Shown: positions 56,115 to 64,000 of the stretch, in pieces
How the letters are laid out: each line of letters starts with the position of its first letter
Position numbering within the stretch: position 1 is the first letter of the stretch
DNA from: Streptomyces griseus subsp. griseus
GTDB lineage: Bacteria; Actinomycetota; Actinomycetes; Streptomycetales; Streptomycetaceae
NCBI RefSeq assembly: GCF_000720255.1
Contig: NZ_JOJE01000027.1
Coordinates: forward strand, 62,001 to 126,000
Direction of reading: 5' to 3'
Length of the DNA: 64,000 nt
Position numbers and translations under genes: made by a program
The notes under the pieces: model-generated
Told to the model about the DNA's origin: nothing
Seen by the model: the letters and a program-made list of their open reading frames with translations, nothing else
The model's database searches: none

Positions 56115-57103
56115 ACGGCGGCCTCCCTGCGCAGGCGCTCACGCAGGTCGCGCAGGCCGGTGCGGAACTTCCGCAACGGGGTCGGCGGCCGGGAACGGGT
56201 GGCTCCCCGGGCGTAGTACCGCTCGACGTAGAACTGGATGACGGAGACGACGCTGGTCAGGATCAGGTACCAGACGGTGACGACCAGCAGCAGCGGCACG
56301 ATGTCGCCGGGGTAGGTGGCGCCCATCGTCTGTGCGGTGCCGAACAGGTCCAGCAGGGACACGTAGAACACCAGTGAGGTGCTCTTGATCAGGCCGATCA
56401 GCTGGTTGACGTAGTTCGGGGTGATCGACCGCAGGGCTTGGGGGAAGACGATCCTGCGGAAGCGGTAGCCCTTCGGCAGGCCGAGGGCGGTGGCCGCCTC
56501 GTGCTGGCCCTGGTCGACGGAGAGGATGCCGCCGCGGACGACTTCCGCGGCGTAGGCCGCCTCGTTGAGGCTGAGGCCGATGACGGCGACGACCATGTCG
56601 GTGGCGAGCCGCGACTCGTCGAAGGAGAAGAAGGCGGGCCCGAAGGGCACTCCGACGCTCAGCGTCTTGTACAGGGCGCTGAAGTTGTAGAGGAAGAGCA
56701 GCACCACGATCAGCGGGATGGAGCGCAGTGCCCACACGTACGTCCAGCTGACCGCGCGCAGGACCGGGCTCTTCGAGAGCCGGGCCAGCGCGAGCAGGAT
56801 GCCGCCGAGCAGGCCCAACACCGCGCTGTAGGCGGCGACTTCGAGGGTGATGAGCAGCCCGTCGAGGATGGTGGGCCGCAGGAACCAGTAGCCGAAGCGG
56901 TCCCACTGGTAGAAGGGGTTGGAGATCAGGCCGTGGACGGCCTGGGCGACCAGGACCAGGACGACCGCGGTGGCGATCCAGCGGCCGGGTTTGCGCAGCG
57001 GCTGAACTCGCTGGGGGGTGAGCTGCTTTGACGGTACGTCGGTGGGCGGCGGCTGGTGCGGTGCCTCGGCGAGAGACACGGCTGCGCCTTGGGGTTCACT
57101 CAT
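56111..57103 (-). CDS. Amino-acid ABC transporter permease
   Basis: 330 residues. After a 45-residue hydrophilic tail come about five membrane helices of the HisM/GlnP type, with the coupling motif EAAYAAEVVRGGILSVDQGQ, EAATALGLPKGYRFRRIVFP and TMGATYPGDIVPLLL. First gene of the permease-ATPase-SBP-GNAT operon. Start ATG 57103, rather than a longer frame at 57136. It is preceded by a leader peptide (57297-57440) and two hairpins, so the whole importer is likely under cysteine attenuation. Confidence 0.93.
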   Translation of the reverse strand: MSEPQGAAVSLAEAPHQPPPTDVPSKQLTPQRVQPLRKPGRWIATAVVLVLVAQAVHGLISNPFYQWDRFGYWFLRPTILDGLLITLEVAAYSAVLGLLGGILLALARLSKSPVLRAVSWTYVWALRSIPLIVVLLFLYNFSALYKTLSVGVPFGPAFFSFDESRLATDMVVAVIGLSLNEAAYAAEVVRGGILSVDQGQHEAATALGLPKGYRFRRIVFPQALRSITPNYVNQLIGLIKSTSLVFYVSLLDLFGTAQTMGATYPGDIVPLLLVVTVWYLILTSVVSVIQFYVERYYARGATRSRPPTPLRKFRTGLRDLRERLRREAAV

Positions 57104-57248
57104 GACGGGCTCCGGCGGAGTCGGACGCCCCGGCACGGCGGTGGGCCCCGCACGGGCACGGCCGCGGGAGCGAACGGGGGAAACCGCTCTGCGGCACGGA
57201 GCGACACGGGGGAGTGCACGGAACCGGGGGCTCTACAGGGGGAACGGC

Positions 57249-57266
57249 ACACCGCTGAGGCGGTGT
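57249..57266 (-). terminator. Hairpin 2 of the permease leader region
   Basis: ACACCGC and GCGGTGT pair around TGAG (7-bp stem), between the leader peptide and the permease gene. With hairpin 1 it could form alternative structures as an attenuator. Confidence 0.5.
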
Positions 57267-57281
57267 TGTTGTGCGAGGTGC

Positions 57282-57304
57282 GGGGCTGGAAGGACGTCAG
57301 CCCC
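57282..57304 (-). terminator. Hairpin 1 overlapping the stop codon of the permease leader
   Basis: GGGGCTG (57282-57288) pairs with CAGCCCC (57298-57304), loop nine bases. The stem includes the leader's stop codon (57297-57299), so a ribosome stalled at the preceding cysteine codon would keep this hairpin from forming. Confidence 0.5.
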
Positions 57305-57440
57305 GACAACGGGCACGGCCCGGTGCCGTACAGAGGGCGCTGTTCACGCGCAGCAGATCGACGGAGCGGTTGGCCACGAGGGGGTACGACAGTACGCGGC
57401 TCAGGGGGCGGCGGGTCGCCGTCCTGGGAGCTGCGTACAT
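57297..57440 (-). CDS. Cysteine leader peptide (upstream of ABC importer)
   Basis: A 47-residue reading from ATG 57440 contains NRSVDLLRVNSALCTAPG and ends RARCRG. The VDLLRV...C core matches the other two leader peptides in the window. A GTG start 26 residues from the stop is an alternative. It lies 193 bases upstream of the importer permease, with two hairpins in between. Confidence 0.55.
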   Translation of the reverse strand: MYAAPRTATRRPLSRVLSYPLVANRSVDLLRVNSALCTAPGRARCRG

Positions 57441-57547
57441 GTCGTCACCGTCACTGTTCCGGCCCGGTGGGCCTTCGCGCCGTCTGCGTCGCAAGTAACG
57501 CAGTCGGTAGGTCAGAATGTCAACGCGGGCCCACAATGTGGAACCGC

Positions 57548-58444
57548 TCAGGGGCGGTTGACCTGCGGAGGAGTATCGCCGCGGCCTGCCGCGTGGGCGG
57601 CCCAGTCCAGGATCTGGACGGCCGATCCAGCGGCCTCGAGCCCCCGGCACTGGGCCTGGTGGCGGCGGGCGATGCCGTCGAGGTCGAGGTGTGCGCCGAA
57701 GGCCGGGCGGGCGGCGAGGCGGCGGGCGTAGGCCCACAGGGCTGGGTGGTCGGCGATGCGGTGGACGGCGGTGGCGTCCAGGTGGTGGCGGTGCACGGTG
57801 TCGAGTTCGACCAGGGCGACCCACAACGCGATGTCCGCCGCGGTGATCTGATCGCCGATCAGGTACGAGTAGCCGGTGAGGCTGCGGTCCAGCGTGTCCA
57901 GGGTGGTGAGAAGCTTCTCCAGTGCGGCGGCGCGTTCGGCCGGCTCGGTGTCGGGCGCTCCGGCGCGCTGCGCGGCCTCCTCGATGCCCTCCGCGCACAA
58001 CCGCTCGACGGCCTGGATCTCCGAGTCGCCGCCGTACGGGTACAGCGCCGGCCGGCCGCCGCCGAAGCCTCGCGCCAGGTCTCGGGTGATGTCGGGGGCG
58101 TGGGTGCTGACGATCCGCCCGGACCAGTCGTCGCTGAGCACCGGCCCGAGGGCCGCTCCGGTGTAGCGGTGCGCGCTGGCGTCGTACAGCGGCCGCAGGG
58201 CGGAGTGGCCGCCGTCGGGACAGTCGGGGACCTCGGGCAGGAGGGTCACCGGACAGGCCGCGTCGAGGCCGAGGAGTCCGTGGGTGACGGCGATGCGCAG
58301 GCCGGGGGCGGTGGCGGGCGACAGATGGAGGCGGTAGCGGCGCGGCACGGCGTAGTGGCCACTGCGGGCGTCCCGGCCGATCCGGCCCCGGAAGGCCGGG
58401 GCGGAAAGCTGGGTCGGGTGGGCGGCCGGCGGTGTGACGGACAT
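57548..58444 (-). CDS. Glutathione-S-transferase-like protein (Xi class / YqjG-like), active-site Cys replaced
   Basis: 298 residues. The C-terminal all-helical GST domain (LEKLLTTLDTLDRSLTGYSY, LIGDQITAADIALWVALVEL, HLDATAVHRIADHPALWAYA) matches bacterial glutathionyl-hydroquinone-reductase-like proteins. In the N-terminal thioredoxin-like half the expected catalytic CPWxHR motif is replaced by PATAPG (YRLHLSPATAPGLRIAVTHG), so the reductase Cys is absent. Actinomycetes use mycothiol instead of glutathione, so a different thiol or a non-catalytic role is likely. It has its own cysteine leader peptide 74 bases upstream, tying it to the sulfur regulon. Confidence 0.8.
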   Translation of the reverse strand: MSVTPPAAHPTQLSAPAFRGRIGRDARSGHYAVPRRYRLHLSPATAPGLRIAVTHGLLGLDAACPVTLLPEVPDCPDGGHSALRPLYDASAHRYTGAALGPVLSDDWSGRIVSTHAPDITRDLARGFGGGRPALYPYGGDSEIQAVERLCAEGIEEAAQRAGAPDTEPAERAAALEKLLTTLDTLDRSLTGYSYLIGDQITAADIALWVALVELDTVHRHHLDATAVHRIADHPALWAYARRLAARPAFGAHLDLDGIARRHQAQCRGLEAAGSAVQILDWAAHAAGRGDTPPQVNRP

Positions 58445-58463
58445 GGTTCTCCCCGGAGGCGGG

Positions 58464-58480
58464 CGCGCGGACTACGCGCG
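58464..58480 (-). other. Hairpin between the GST-like gene and its leader
   Basis: CGCGCG on both sides of GACTA forms a 6-bp stem 20 bases upstream of the GST-like start. It might modulate access to that start or act as an attenuator. Confidence 0.4.
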
Positions 58481-58518
58481 ACGGAAGCGACGTCGAGCAG
58501 GGGCGCAGGGACGTGGTG

Positions 58519-58641
58519 CTAGCCCCGAGGGCCGATCGAGCTGCAGACGCGCAGCAGATCGATGTGACGGCGGGAGGTCAGAAGAGGCGTCGGCCGCGAC
58601 GTGCGGCTCACTCGGCCGGCGACCGCCTCCATGCGCCTCAT
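58519..58641 (-). CDS. Cysteine leader peptide (upstream of GST-like gene)
   Basis: A 40-residue peptide from ATG 58641 (RBS AAGG with A/G-rich spacing) or ATG 58632, ending RRHIDLLRVCSSIGPRG. The RRHIDLLRV core plus Cys matches the other leaders in the window. It lies 74 bases before the GST-like gene. Confidence 0.6.
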   Translation of the reverse strand: MRRMEAVAGRVSRTSRPTPLLTSRRHIDLLRVCSSIGPRG

Positions 58642-59435
58642 GTTTCCCTACCTTTTCACTAGGATTCCTCTTCGGAGTGTCGATCCGCCGGGGGCCGCAG
58701 TCAAGAGGGTGTCCAACAGGTGGGTGGCGGAGAGGACCGTGACGGGAAGGCGGCGAGGAACGCAGAGGGGAAATCCGCCGGTCCGAGGGACGCGCGGTGC
58801 CTCGTAATGTTCCGAGCGCCTGGCCATCCATCTGTCAGCCGGCCGACGGCATCACGACCTGACGAGCCTCACCACCGCCTTCCCCCCTGGCCGAGCTCCT
58901 CCTCTCCGCCCCCGCCCAATCGTGCCGCCGTCGAGCTGACCGGCCTGGAGCGCATCGCCCAACTCCGTGTCCGGCTCCACGGCTTCGACCGCGACCGGAA
59001 CCCGATCGCGGCACCGACGCCTCCCCAACGGCCGCCCGGAGCGACCGGCGGGCCGGCGAGGCCGAGAACCCGACCCTACGGACGAGGACGCCCCGCGAGG
59101 CCGCCGCTGCCTTCGCCCGGCGGGGGTGTCCGTGGAACGCCGGCGACCGGCGGAGAAGGTGATGACCCTCGCCCCCCGCGTCGGCGAAGGGCCGTTCGGG
59201 CCGGAGGCGCGTCCCGGGCGCACCCGGGTGGAGCAGACGGTGCTGTACCTGCACGGGGACCCGCGGCTCGCCGGCACCCCGCGGGACTCCCTGCCCACCG
59301 CCCGTCAACTCGCCCGCGCCACCGGGTACGCCGTGCTGATTCCGCGCGGCCTGCGCGAGGGTGGCCGTCGGCCTCGCCTCGGCCCAGGTCGACCCCGCCG
59401 GGCCGACCTCAGCCCAGAGCGACCCCCCGCCGGCC
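58642..59435. other. Low-confidence region with decayed sequence
   Basis: About 790 bases between the GST-like leader and the ABC exporter. The only recognisable piece is an alpha/beta-hydrolase remnant (next entry). Other open frames in both strands are Arg/Pro/Gly-rich with no family features. Confidence 0.4.
59140..59370 (+). pseudogene. Alpha/beta-hydrolase fragment
   Basis: Reads VMTLAPRVGEGPFGPEARPG, RTRVEQTVLYLHGDPRLAGT, PRDSLPTARQLARATGYAVL and IPRGLREG. This resembles the region around the HGG oxyanion hole of lipase/alpha-beta-hydrolase-3 proteins (VLYLHGGxxxxGxP). The second Gly of HGG is missing (HGD), and the following nucleophile elbow and catalytic residues are absent before the next gene. 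A decayed remnant. Confidence 0.45.
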
Positions 59436-61250
59436 TCAGAGCAGGTCGGCTCCCGCCGGGCTGTCGTCGAGGAAGCCTCCCGACTGGTGCTGCCACAGTT
59501 TCGCGTAGGCGCCGTCCAGCGCGAGGAGTTCCTCGTGCGTGCCCTGCTCGACGATCCTGCCGCGGTCGAGGACGACGAGTCGGTCCATGCCGGCGACCGT
59601 GCTGAGCCGGTGCGCCACCACGAGCGCCGTCCGGCCTTCCATGAGCCGCCACAACGCCTCCTGGACCAGGATCTCGCTCTCGGAGTCCAGGGCGCTGGTC
59701 GCCTCGTCGAGAAGCAGGATCGGCGCGTCGCGCAGGATCGCCCGGGCGAGAGCGACCCGCTGGCGCTGCCCGCCGGACAGCTTGACGCCGCGCTCGCCGA
59801 CGAGGGTGTGGAAACCGTCCGGCAGCGCGTCGGCGAACTCCGTGACGTGCGCCGCCTCGGCCGCGCGGCGGATCTCGGCGTCGGTGGCGTCGGGCCGGGC
59901 GAACGCGATGTTGTCGCGGAGCGTGCGGTGGAACATCGCCGGGTCCTGCGGCACGTAGGCGATCAGGCCGCGCAGGTCGGCCTGACGCAGCCGGCTGATG
60001 TCCTGCCCCCCGATCAGGATCCGGCCGGAGTCGATGTCCGCCATCCGCAGCAGCAGCCGGCTGAGCGTGGTCTTGCCCCCACCGGACCGGCCGACGAGAC
60101 CGATCTTCGCCCCGCTGGGTACGGCCAGGTCGAGGTCCTCGAAGAGCGGCCCCGCACCGGTGTGGGCGAAGGTCACCCGCTCGAAGCGGATGTCGGCGCC
60201 CCGGGGCAGCAGCGGCTCCGGCGACACCGGATCGAGCACGCTCGGCGGCGTCAGCAGCAGTTCCGTGAACTGCGCGGCCTCCGTCATCGAGCTTTCCAGC
60301 CGCCGGTAGACCTGGTTGAACTCGAACATGATCCGCGTCGCGTTGCTGTAGTACGTGAAGGCGACCACGACCGCCTCGACACCGTGCGCGCCGCCGCCCA
60401 GCGTGACCGCGAGCAGCAGGCCCAGGGCGTTGGTCAGCACCGACATCGGTGCGACCAGCGTGTCGATGCGCAGGTTGCCGTAGTCCCACGACTTCACCAT
60501 GAGCCGCCGCGACACCGCGACACGGGAGCGGTGCTCCGCGGCCTCGCGCTCCTCGGCGGCGAAGGCCCGGATCGTGTCCATGTTCATCAGGCTGTCGGCG
60601 ACATGGCCCGACACCCGCGCGATCGCCTCCTCGCGCTGGTCGACGAGCCTCTGCCGGCGACGGATGAGGGGCGCGACGCACAGCGCCGTCGCTGCGATCA
60701 TCACCAGGAGCCCGACCACGAGCAGCGGTTCGTAGCGCCACAGCACCACCGCCCCGAACAGGAGCGGCACGAACCGGCCCAGGATCTGGAAGGTCAGGGT
60801 GTCGACGAACTCCTCGAAACGGGAGGCGAAGCTCAGGACCCGCTTGGTCAGCGACCCGGCGAAGTTGTCGTGGAAGAACGCCGAGTCCTTGGCGAACAGT
60901 TCGTCCATGCCGATCACGTACAACTGCTCGACACCGAGGGCGTCGAGACGGTTCAGGCAATGTATGCCGACGCGCCACAGCGTCTCCGCCAGCAGGAGGA
61001 CCCCGGCGAAGCCGAGGACGTAGGGCAGCGTCGAGCCGAGCGTGATCCCGGCGTCCCCGGAGATCCGGCCGACGAGTTTCGCGACGACCAACGGCGCGAT
61101 GTAGTTCACGCCGATGTTGCCGAGCGCCGGCAGCAGCATGGCGGGCGCCGTCAGCCGACGCAGCCGGGCCAATTCCCGTCCGTAGTAACGAAGCGCGAGG
61201 AGCACCGAGCCCCTGCGCGGCGGAACCTCGCGCGATTCAGGCGATCCCAT
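59436..61250 (-). CDS. ABC exporter, fused permease and ATPase
   Basis: 604 residues. Six N-terminal helices (TAPAMLLPALGNIGVNYIAP, LLVVGLLVMIAATALCVAPL, LTNALGLLLAVTLGGG) precede the ATPase: Walker A GLVGRSGGGKTTLSRLL, Q-loop AYVPQDPAMFHRTLRDNIAF, signature LSGGQRQRV, Walker B PILLLDEATSALD and H-switch AHRLSTV. A half-size exporter acting as a homodimer, substrate unknown. ATG 61250 with AGGGTGG upstream is preferred to an in-frame 61370 start. Confidence 0.92.
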   Translation of the reverse strand: MGSPESREVPPRRGSVLLALRYYGRELARLRRLTAPAMLLPALGNIGVNYIAPLVVAKLVGRISGDAGITLGSTLPYVLGFAGVLLLAETLWRVGIHCLNRLDALGVEQLYVIGMDELFAKDSAFFHDNFAGSLTKRVLSFASRFEEFVDTLTFQILGRFVPLLFGAVVLWRYEPLLVVGLLVMIAATALCVAPLIRRRQRLVDQREEAIARVSGHVADSLMNMDTIRAFAAEEREAAEHRSRVAVSRRLMVKSWDYGNLRIDTLVAPMSVLTNALGLLLAVTLGGGAHGVEAVVVAFTYYSNATRIMFEFNQVYRRLESSMTEAAQFTELLLTPPSVLDPVSPEPLLPRGADIRFERVTFAHTGAGPLFEDLDLAVPSGAKIGLVGRSGGGKTTLSRLLLRMADIDSGRILIGGQDISRLRQADLRGLIAYVPQDPAMFHRTLRDNIAFARPDATDAEIRRAAEAAHVTEFADALPDGFHTLVGERGVKLSGGQRQRVALARAILRDAPILLLDEATSALDSESEILVQEALWRLMEGRTALVVAHRLSTVAGMDRLVVLDRGRIVEQGTHEELLALDGAYAKLWQHQSGGFLDDSPAGADLL

Positions 61251-61522
61251 AACCACCCTGTGGTGTCGTGTGGCGGCCCGCGTGCTGGTCCGGACGGCTG
61301 CCGTCGCTCGAGGCACGCCCCATGGTGCGAGTACGCGCAGGCCAGAGACCGAAGTGTCCCGCGTCGACACCCGCGCGGTCCAAGCGTTTTACGGGCGCGC
61401 GGGGTTCTTCGGGGGGCTCGAAGGAAGCGGTCGGGGGTGGGAGGCGGCGCACCGCGCCACCGGAACATGGAAGAGACCGCCTCGGATCATTCCAAGACGG
61501 TCTCTGACCTGCTCTCAGCAAG

Positions 61523-61596
<74 letters not shown>

Positions 61597-62006
61597 GTGC
61601 GCCGCACGTGGTGACCCACGTGATCGCGCAGGTAAACACTACCGCACCCCCGGCGGTGCGTTCACACCGCACTCCAGCATGATCTTTGAAACGTTTCACC
61701 CAGCCGTCGGCCTCATACGTGTACAGCGCAGCCCGGCCGCGACGCTTCAGCGGTTCAAGCGCGACTTCGGCGATGTGAGGCGAGGTTGACCGGTCCTCCG
61801 GGCAAGGGAATTGATCCGGTTTCCGACCTTCGGGACACGGTCGATGATTGACCGGATCAATGCGGCGCCGAACAGCGACAGTCGTTCAACATTGACCCGC
61901 GAGTAATAACCGGACCGGAACCCTCATGCCCTCCGGTGAATTCCGATTCGCCGTCTTTGTTGTGCCGCACCCCCCACCGTGCAGTTCATCCTTGATTCGG
62001 AGAATC
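61597..62006. other. Intergenic region upstream of the PKS/PUFA-like gene
   Basis: About 410 bases without a gene, more AT-rich than the surroundings. It contains the 11-bp inverted repeat at 61810-61861 and presumably the promoter of the gene at 62007. Other TTGACC/CCGG repeats lie at about 61784 and 61890. Confidence 0.5.
61810..61861. promoter_or_regulatory. Inverted repeat with 30-base spacer, candidate operator
   Basis: ATTGATCCGGT (61810-61820) and ACCGGATCAAT (61851-61861) are perfect inverted copies spaced about four helical turns apart, 146 bases before the start of the synthase gene. It fits a regulator binding two half-sites or a looping operator. Confidence 0.55.
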
Positions 62007-64000
62007 ATGACGTTCGCTGTGCGCTCCGAGGACGTGTTCATCGGCATCACCCCGTTCGGTGAGCCCGACCCCAGGCTCGCCGCGGCGATCACCCGGGCCG
62101 GCGGGCTCGGCGTACTCGACCTGGGGACCGGTGACCGGAGAGCCCGCGAGGCGCTGGCACGTCTTCGCCGCCTGGCGCCCGGCCCCTTCGGCGTCCGTGT
62201 CGACGCGCGTTGCCTCCTGGTCCCGGCGGACCTCACGCCACGGACGGGCGCCGACCCACTCCGTACCGTCGTGCTCGCCGCGGACGCGGCGTGGCCGGTG
62301 CGGGACCTGGCCGCCCGGTACCGCGTGCTGGTGGAGGTCACGGACCTGGACGCGGCGCGGGAGGCGGTCCGCGCCGGCGCGCACGGGCTGATCGCGCGGG
62401 GCAGCGAGAGCGGCGGCCGGATCGGTGAGCTCAGCACCTTCGTCCTGCTGCAGCGGCTGCTCGCCGCGCCCGACCTGGAGCTCCCGGTGTGGGCCTGCGG
62501 CGGCATCGGCCCCCGTACGGCGGCCGCCGCGCTGACCGGCGGGGCGGCCGGGGTCGTCCTGGACACCCAGCTCGCGCTGCTGGCCGAGTGCTCGCTGCCG
62601 GCGGCGGCCGCCGCCGCGCTGCGCTCCCTCGACGGCTCGGAGACCGTCGTGCTGGCCGGCCATCGCGTCCTGCTGCGCCGTGGCCCGGACGCCCCGCGGA
62701 TCCCGGCGGACGACCCCGCGGCGGTGGCGGCGGCGCTGGGCGCCCAGGATCCGCGCACCCAGCTGCTGCCGGTGGGGCAGGACGGTTTCCTCGCCGCCCG
62801 CTTCGCCGACCGCTGGGGTGACGTCGGGCGGACGGTGCGCGCCCTGACGGACGCGGTGCGGGAGGCCGTAGGAGACGACGGGCCGGGCGGGGCGCTGCGG
62901 GCGGAGTCGGCGATGAGCCGGGCGCTCGGTACGCGGCTGCCCGTCGCGCAGGGGCCGATGACCCGGGTCAGCGACGAAGCCGCGTTCGCCGCCGCCGTGG
63001 CCGCCGACGGTGCGCTGCCGTTCCTGGCGCTGGCGCTGGCGAGCGGTGAGCGGGCGCGGGAGATGCTCACGCGGACCCGGGCCGCCGTGGCCGGCCGGCC
63101 CTGGGGCGTCGGTGTGCTCGGGTTCGCGCCCGAGGACGTACGGGCCGCGCAGTTGGAGGCGGTACGACAGCTGCGGCCGACGCACGCGATCATCGCGGGC
63201 GGGCGGCCCTCCCAGGCCCAGGCGCTGGAGCGGGAGGGGATCCGCACCTTCCTGCACGTGCCGTCGCCGGGGCTGCTGGGGCAGTTCCTGCGGGCCGGGG
63301 CACGCCGGTTCGTGTTCGAGGGGTCCGAGTGCGGCGGGCATGTGGGGCCGCGCGCCGGCTTCCCGCTGTGGGAGGCCCAGGTGGCGGTCCTGGAGGACTT
63401 CCTGGACGACCACCCCGACGTGCCCGCCGCCGATGTCGAGGTGTTCTTCGCGGGCGGCGTCCACGACGAGCGGTCGGCGGCGATGGTGGCCGCGCTCGCC
63501 GCCCCGCTCACGGCGCGCGGCGCGGCTGTCGGCGTGCTCATGGGCACCGCGTACCTGTTCACCGAGGAGGCCGTGGCACACGGCGCGATCCGGCCGCTCT
63601 TCCAGCGGCGGGTGCTGGCGGCGGACCGTACGACCCTGCTGGAGACCGCGCCCGGACACGCCACCCGCTGCCTGCCCAGTCCGTTCACCGCCGACTACCG
63701 CTCGCACGAGGCGCGGCTGCGTGCCGCCGGGGTGCCCGACAGGGGCGTCTGGGAGGAGCTGGAGCGGCTCAACGTGGGGCGGCTGCGGATCGCGAGCAAG
63801 GGAGTCGAGCGGGACACGGGCGGGGCCCTCGCACCTGTGGACGAGCAACGCCAACTCATGGATGGCATGTTCATGGCAGGTCAGGTCGCCGTCCTGCGCT
63901 CGGCGACGACCACGGTCGAGGCCCTGCACCGCTCGGTGACGACGGGTGCGGCGGACTTCCTCACCGCACGGGCCGAGGCGCTGCGCCCGCGGCTGGGCGT
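62007..64000 (+). CDS. N-terminal part of a large PKS/PUFA-synthase-like protein (tandem NPD/PfaD-like domains), runs off window
   Basis: At least 664 residues, still open at the window end. Two successive nitronate-monooxygenase/PfaD-like flavin barrels are visible. The first half (about 1-270) has FIGITPFGEPDPRLAAAITR and VWACGGIGPRTAAAALTGGA. The second (about 295-600) has LPVAQGPMTRVSDEAAFAAA, FVFEGSECGGHVGPRAGFPL and VFFAGGVHDERSAAMVAALA. The C-terminal part (SKGVERDTGGALAPV) is typical of the linker leading to ketosynthase modules in actinobacterial PUFA/type I PKS proteins. NPD domains act as enoyl reductases. ATG 62007 follows GGAG. The rest, presumably KS-AT modules, is outside the window. 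Confidence 0.78.
   Translation, partial: MTFAVRSEDVFIGITPFGEPDPRLAAAITRAGGLGVLDLGTGDRRAREALARLRRLAPGPFGVRVDARCLLVPADLTPRTGADPLRTVVLAADAAWPVRDLAARYRVLVEVTDLDAAREAVRAGAHGLIARGSESGGRIGELSTFVLLQRLLAAPDLELPVWACGGIGPRTAAAALTGGAAGVVLDTQLALLAECSLPAAAAAALRSLDGSETVVLAGHRVLLRRGPDAPRIPADDPAAVAAALGAQDPRTQLLPVGQDGFLAARFADRWGDVGRTVRALTDAVREAVGDDGPGGALRAESAMSRALGTRLPVAQGPMTRVSDEAAFAAAVAADGALPFLALALASGERAREMLTRTRAAVAGRPWGVGVLGFAPEDVRAAQLEAVRQLRPTHAIIAGGRPSQAQALEREGIRTFLHVPSPGLLGQFLRAGARRFVFEGSECGGHVGPRAGFPLWEAQVAVLEDFLDDHPDVPAADVEVFFAGGVHDERSAAMVAALAAPLTARGAAVGVLMGTAYLFTEEAVAHGAIRPLFQRRVLAADRTTLLETAPGHATRCLPSPFTADYRSHEARLRAAGVPDRGVWEELERLNVGRLRIASKGVERDTGGALAPVDEQRQLMDGMFMAGQVAVLRSATTTVEALHRSVTTGAADFLTARAEALRPRLG

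Overview
The window is high-GC actinobacterial chromosome, almost certainly Streptomyces. The evidence is strong G/C bias at third codon positions, frequent GTG and TTG starts, four-base stop/start overlaps, Tat signal peptides, a monomeric NADP isocitrate dehydrogenase, leader peptides of the Streptomyces/actinomycete type, and many gene families typical of that genus (DUF6003-like, SARP, CASTOR/POLLUX-like, TPR-CHAT). Pseudogenes and transferred DNA are common, which suggests an accessory or arm-like region.

Layout. 1-6.1 kb: a possible partial gene at the left edge, an orphan cytochrome oxidase subunit I (ctaD) with a small overlapping partner, a frame-broken hemerythrin-like remnant and a large secreted beta-helix/PKD protein. 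6.185-14.131 kb: a complete Tn3-family-type transposon bounded by about 49-bp inverted repeats (outer 28 bp perfect) and a 5-bp target duplication. Its transposase is cut off before the catalytic residues. Its cargo is a TetR/VOC pair, an operon for streptogramin A acetyltransferase (vat), streptogramin B lyase (vgb) and a YciI protein, a second TetR next to a VOC stub, and a serine resolvase. 14.2-18.0 kb: DUF6003-like protein, a GntR plus membrane protein operon with two matched operators, and a CASTOR/POLLUX-like channel. 18.3-26.7 kb: a Tat-exported amino acid oxidase, then an FMO-SDR-aldehyde dehydrogenase operon, an MFS exporter and a VirS-like AraC regulator. 26.7-38.5 kb: a broken SARP gene, a secreted alpha/beta hydrolase, an ABC exporter, a UPF0104-type membrane protein, an MscS channel, a gutted M1 peptidase gene, icd with a strong terminator, and an N-formylglutamate amidohydrolase. 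38.5-48.1 kb: a protease-rich block. A TPR-CHAT protease gene diverges from a cytosolic subtilase / sigma factor / small protein operon, followed by a beta-propeller lipoprotein-like or secreted protein, a LuxR-type ATPase regulator and an astacin/matrixin-like metalloprotease. 48.3-50.2 kb: a secreted GH29 fucosidase. 50.6-58.7 kb: a sulfur-scavenging block made of two flavin monooxygenases, a GNAT gene, an amino-acid-type ABC importer and a glutathione-transferase-like gene. Each transcription unit is preceded by its own cysteine-containing leader peptide. 59.4-64 kb: an ABC exporter, tRNA-Pro(GGG), and the start of a large PUFA/PKS-like synthase with tandem nitronate-monooxygenase-like domains that runs off the window.

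Three things stand out. First, vat and vgb together should neutralise both components of streptogramin antibiotics, and they sit on one precisely bounded transposon whose TetR-controlled promoter appears to have been captured from a decayed VOC gene. Second, the CHAT/subtilase/sigma locus looks like an intracellular two-protease signalling or conflict module. Third, three cysteine leaders precede what looks like an S-alkylcysteine salvage pathway, whose N-acetyltransferase gene has been broken by a 44-bp palindromic repeat. All function assignments come from reading the sequence; no database search was run.
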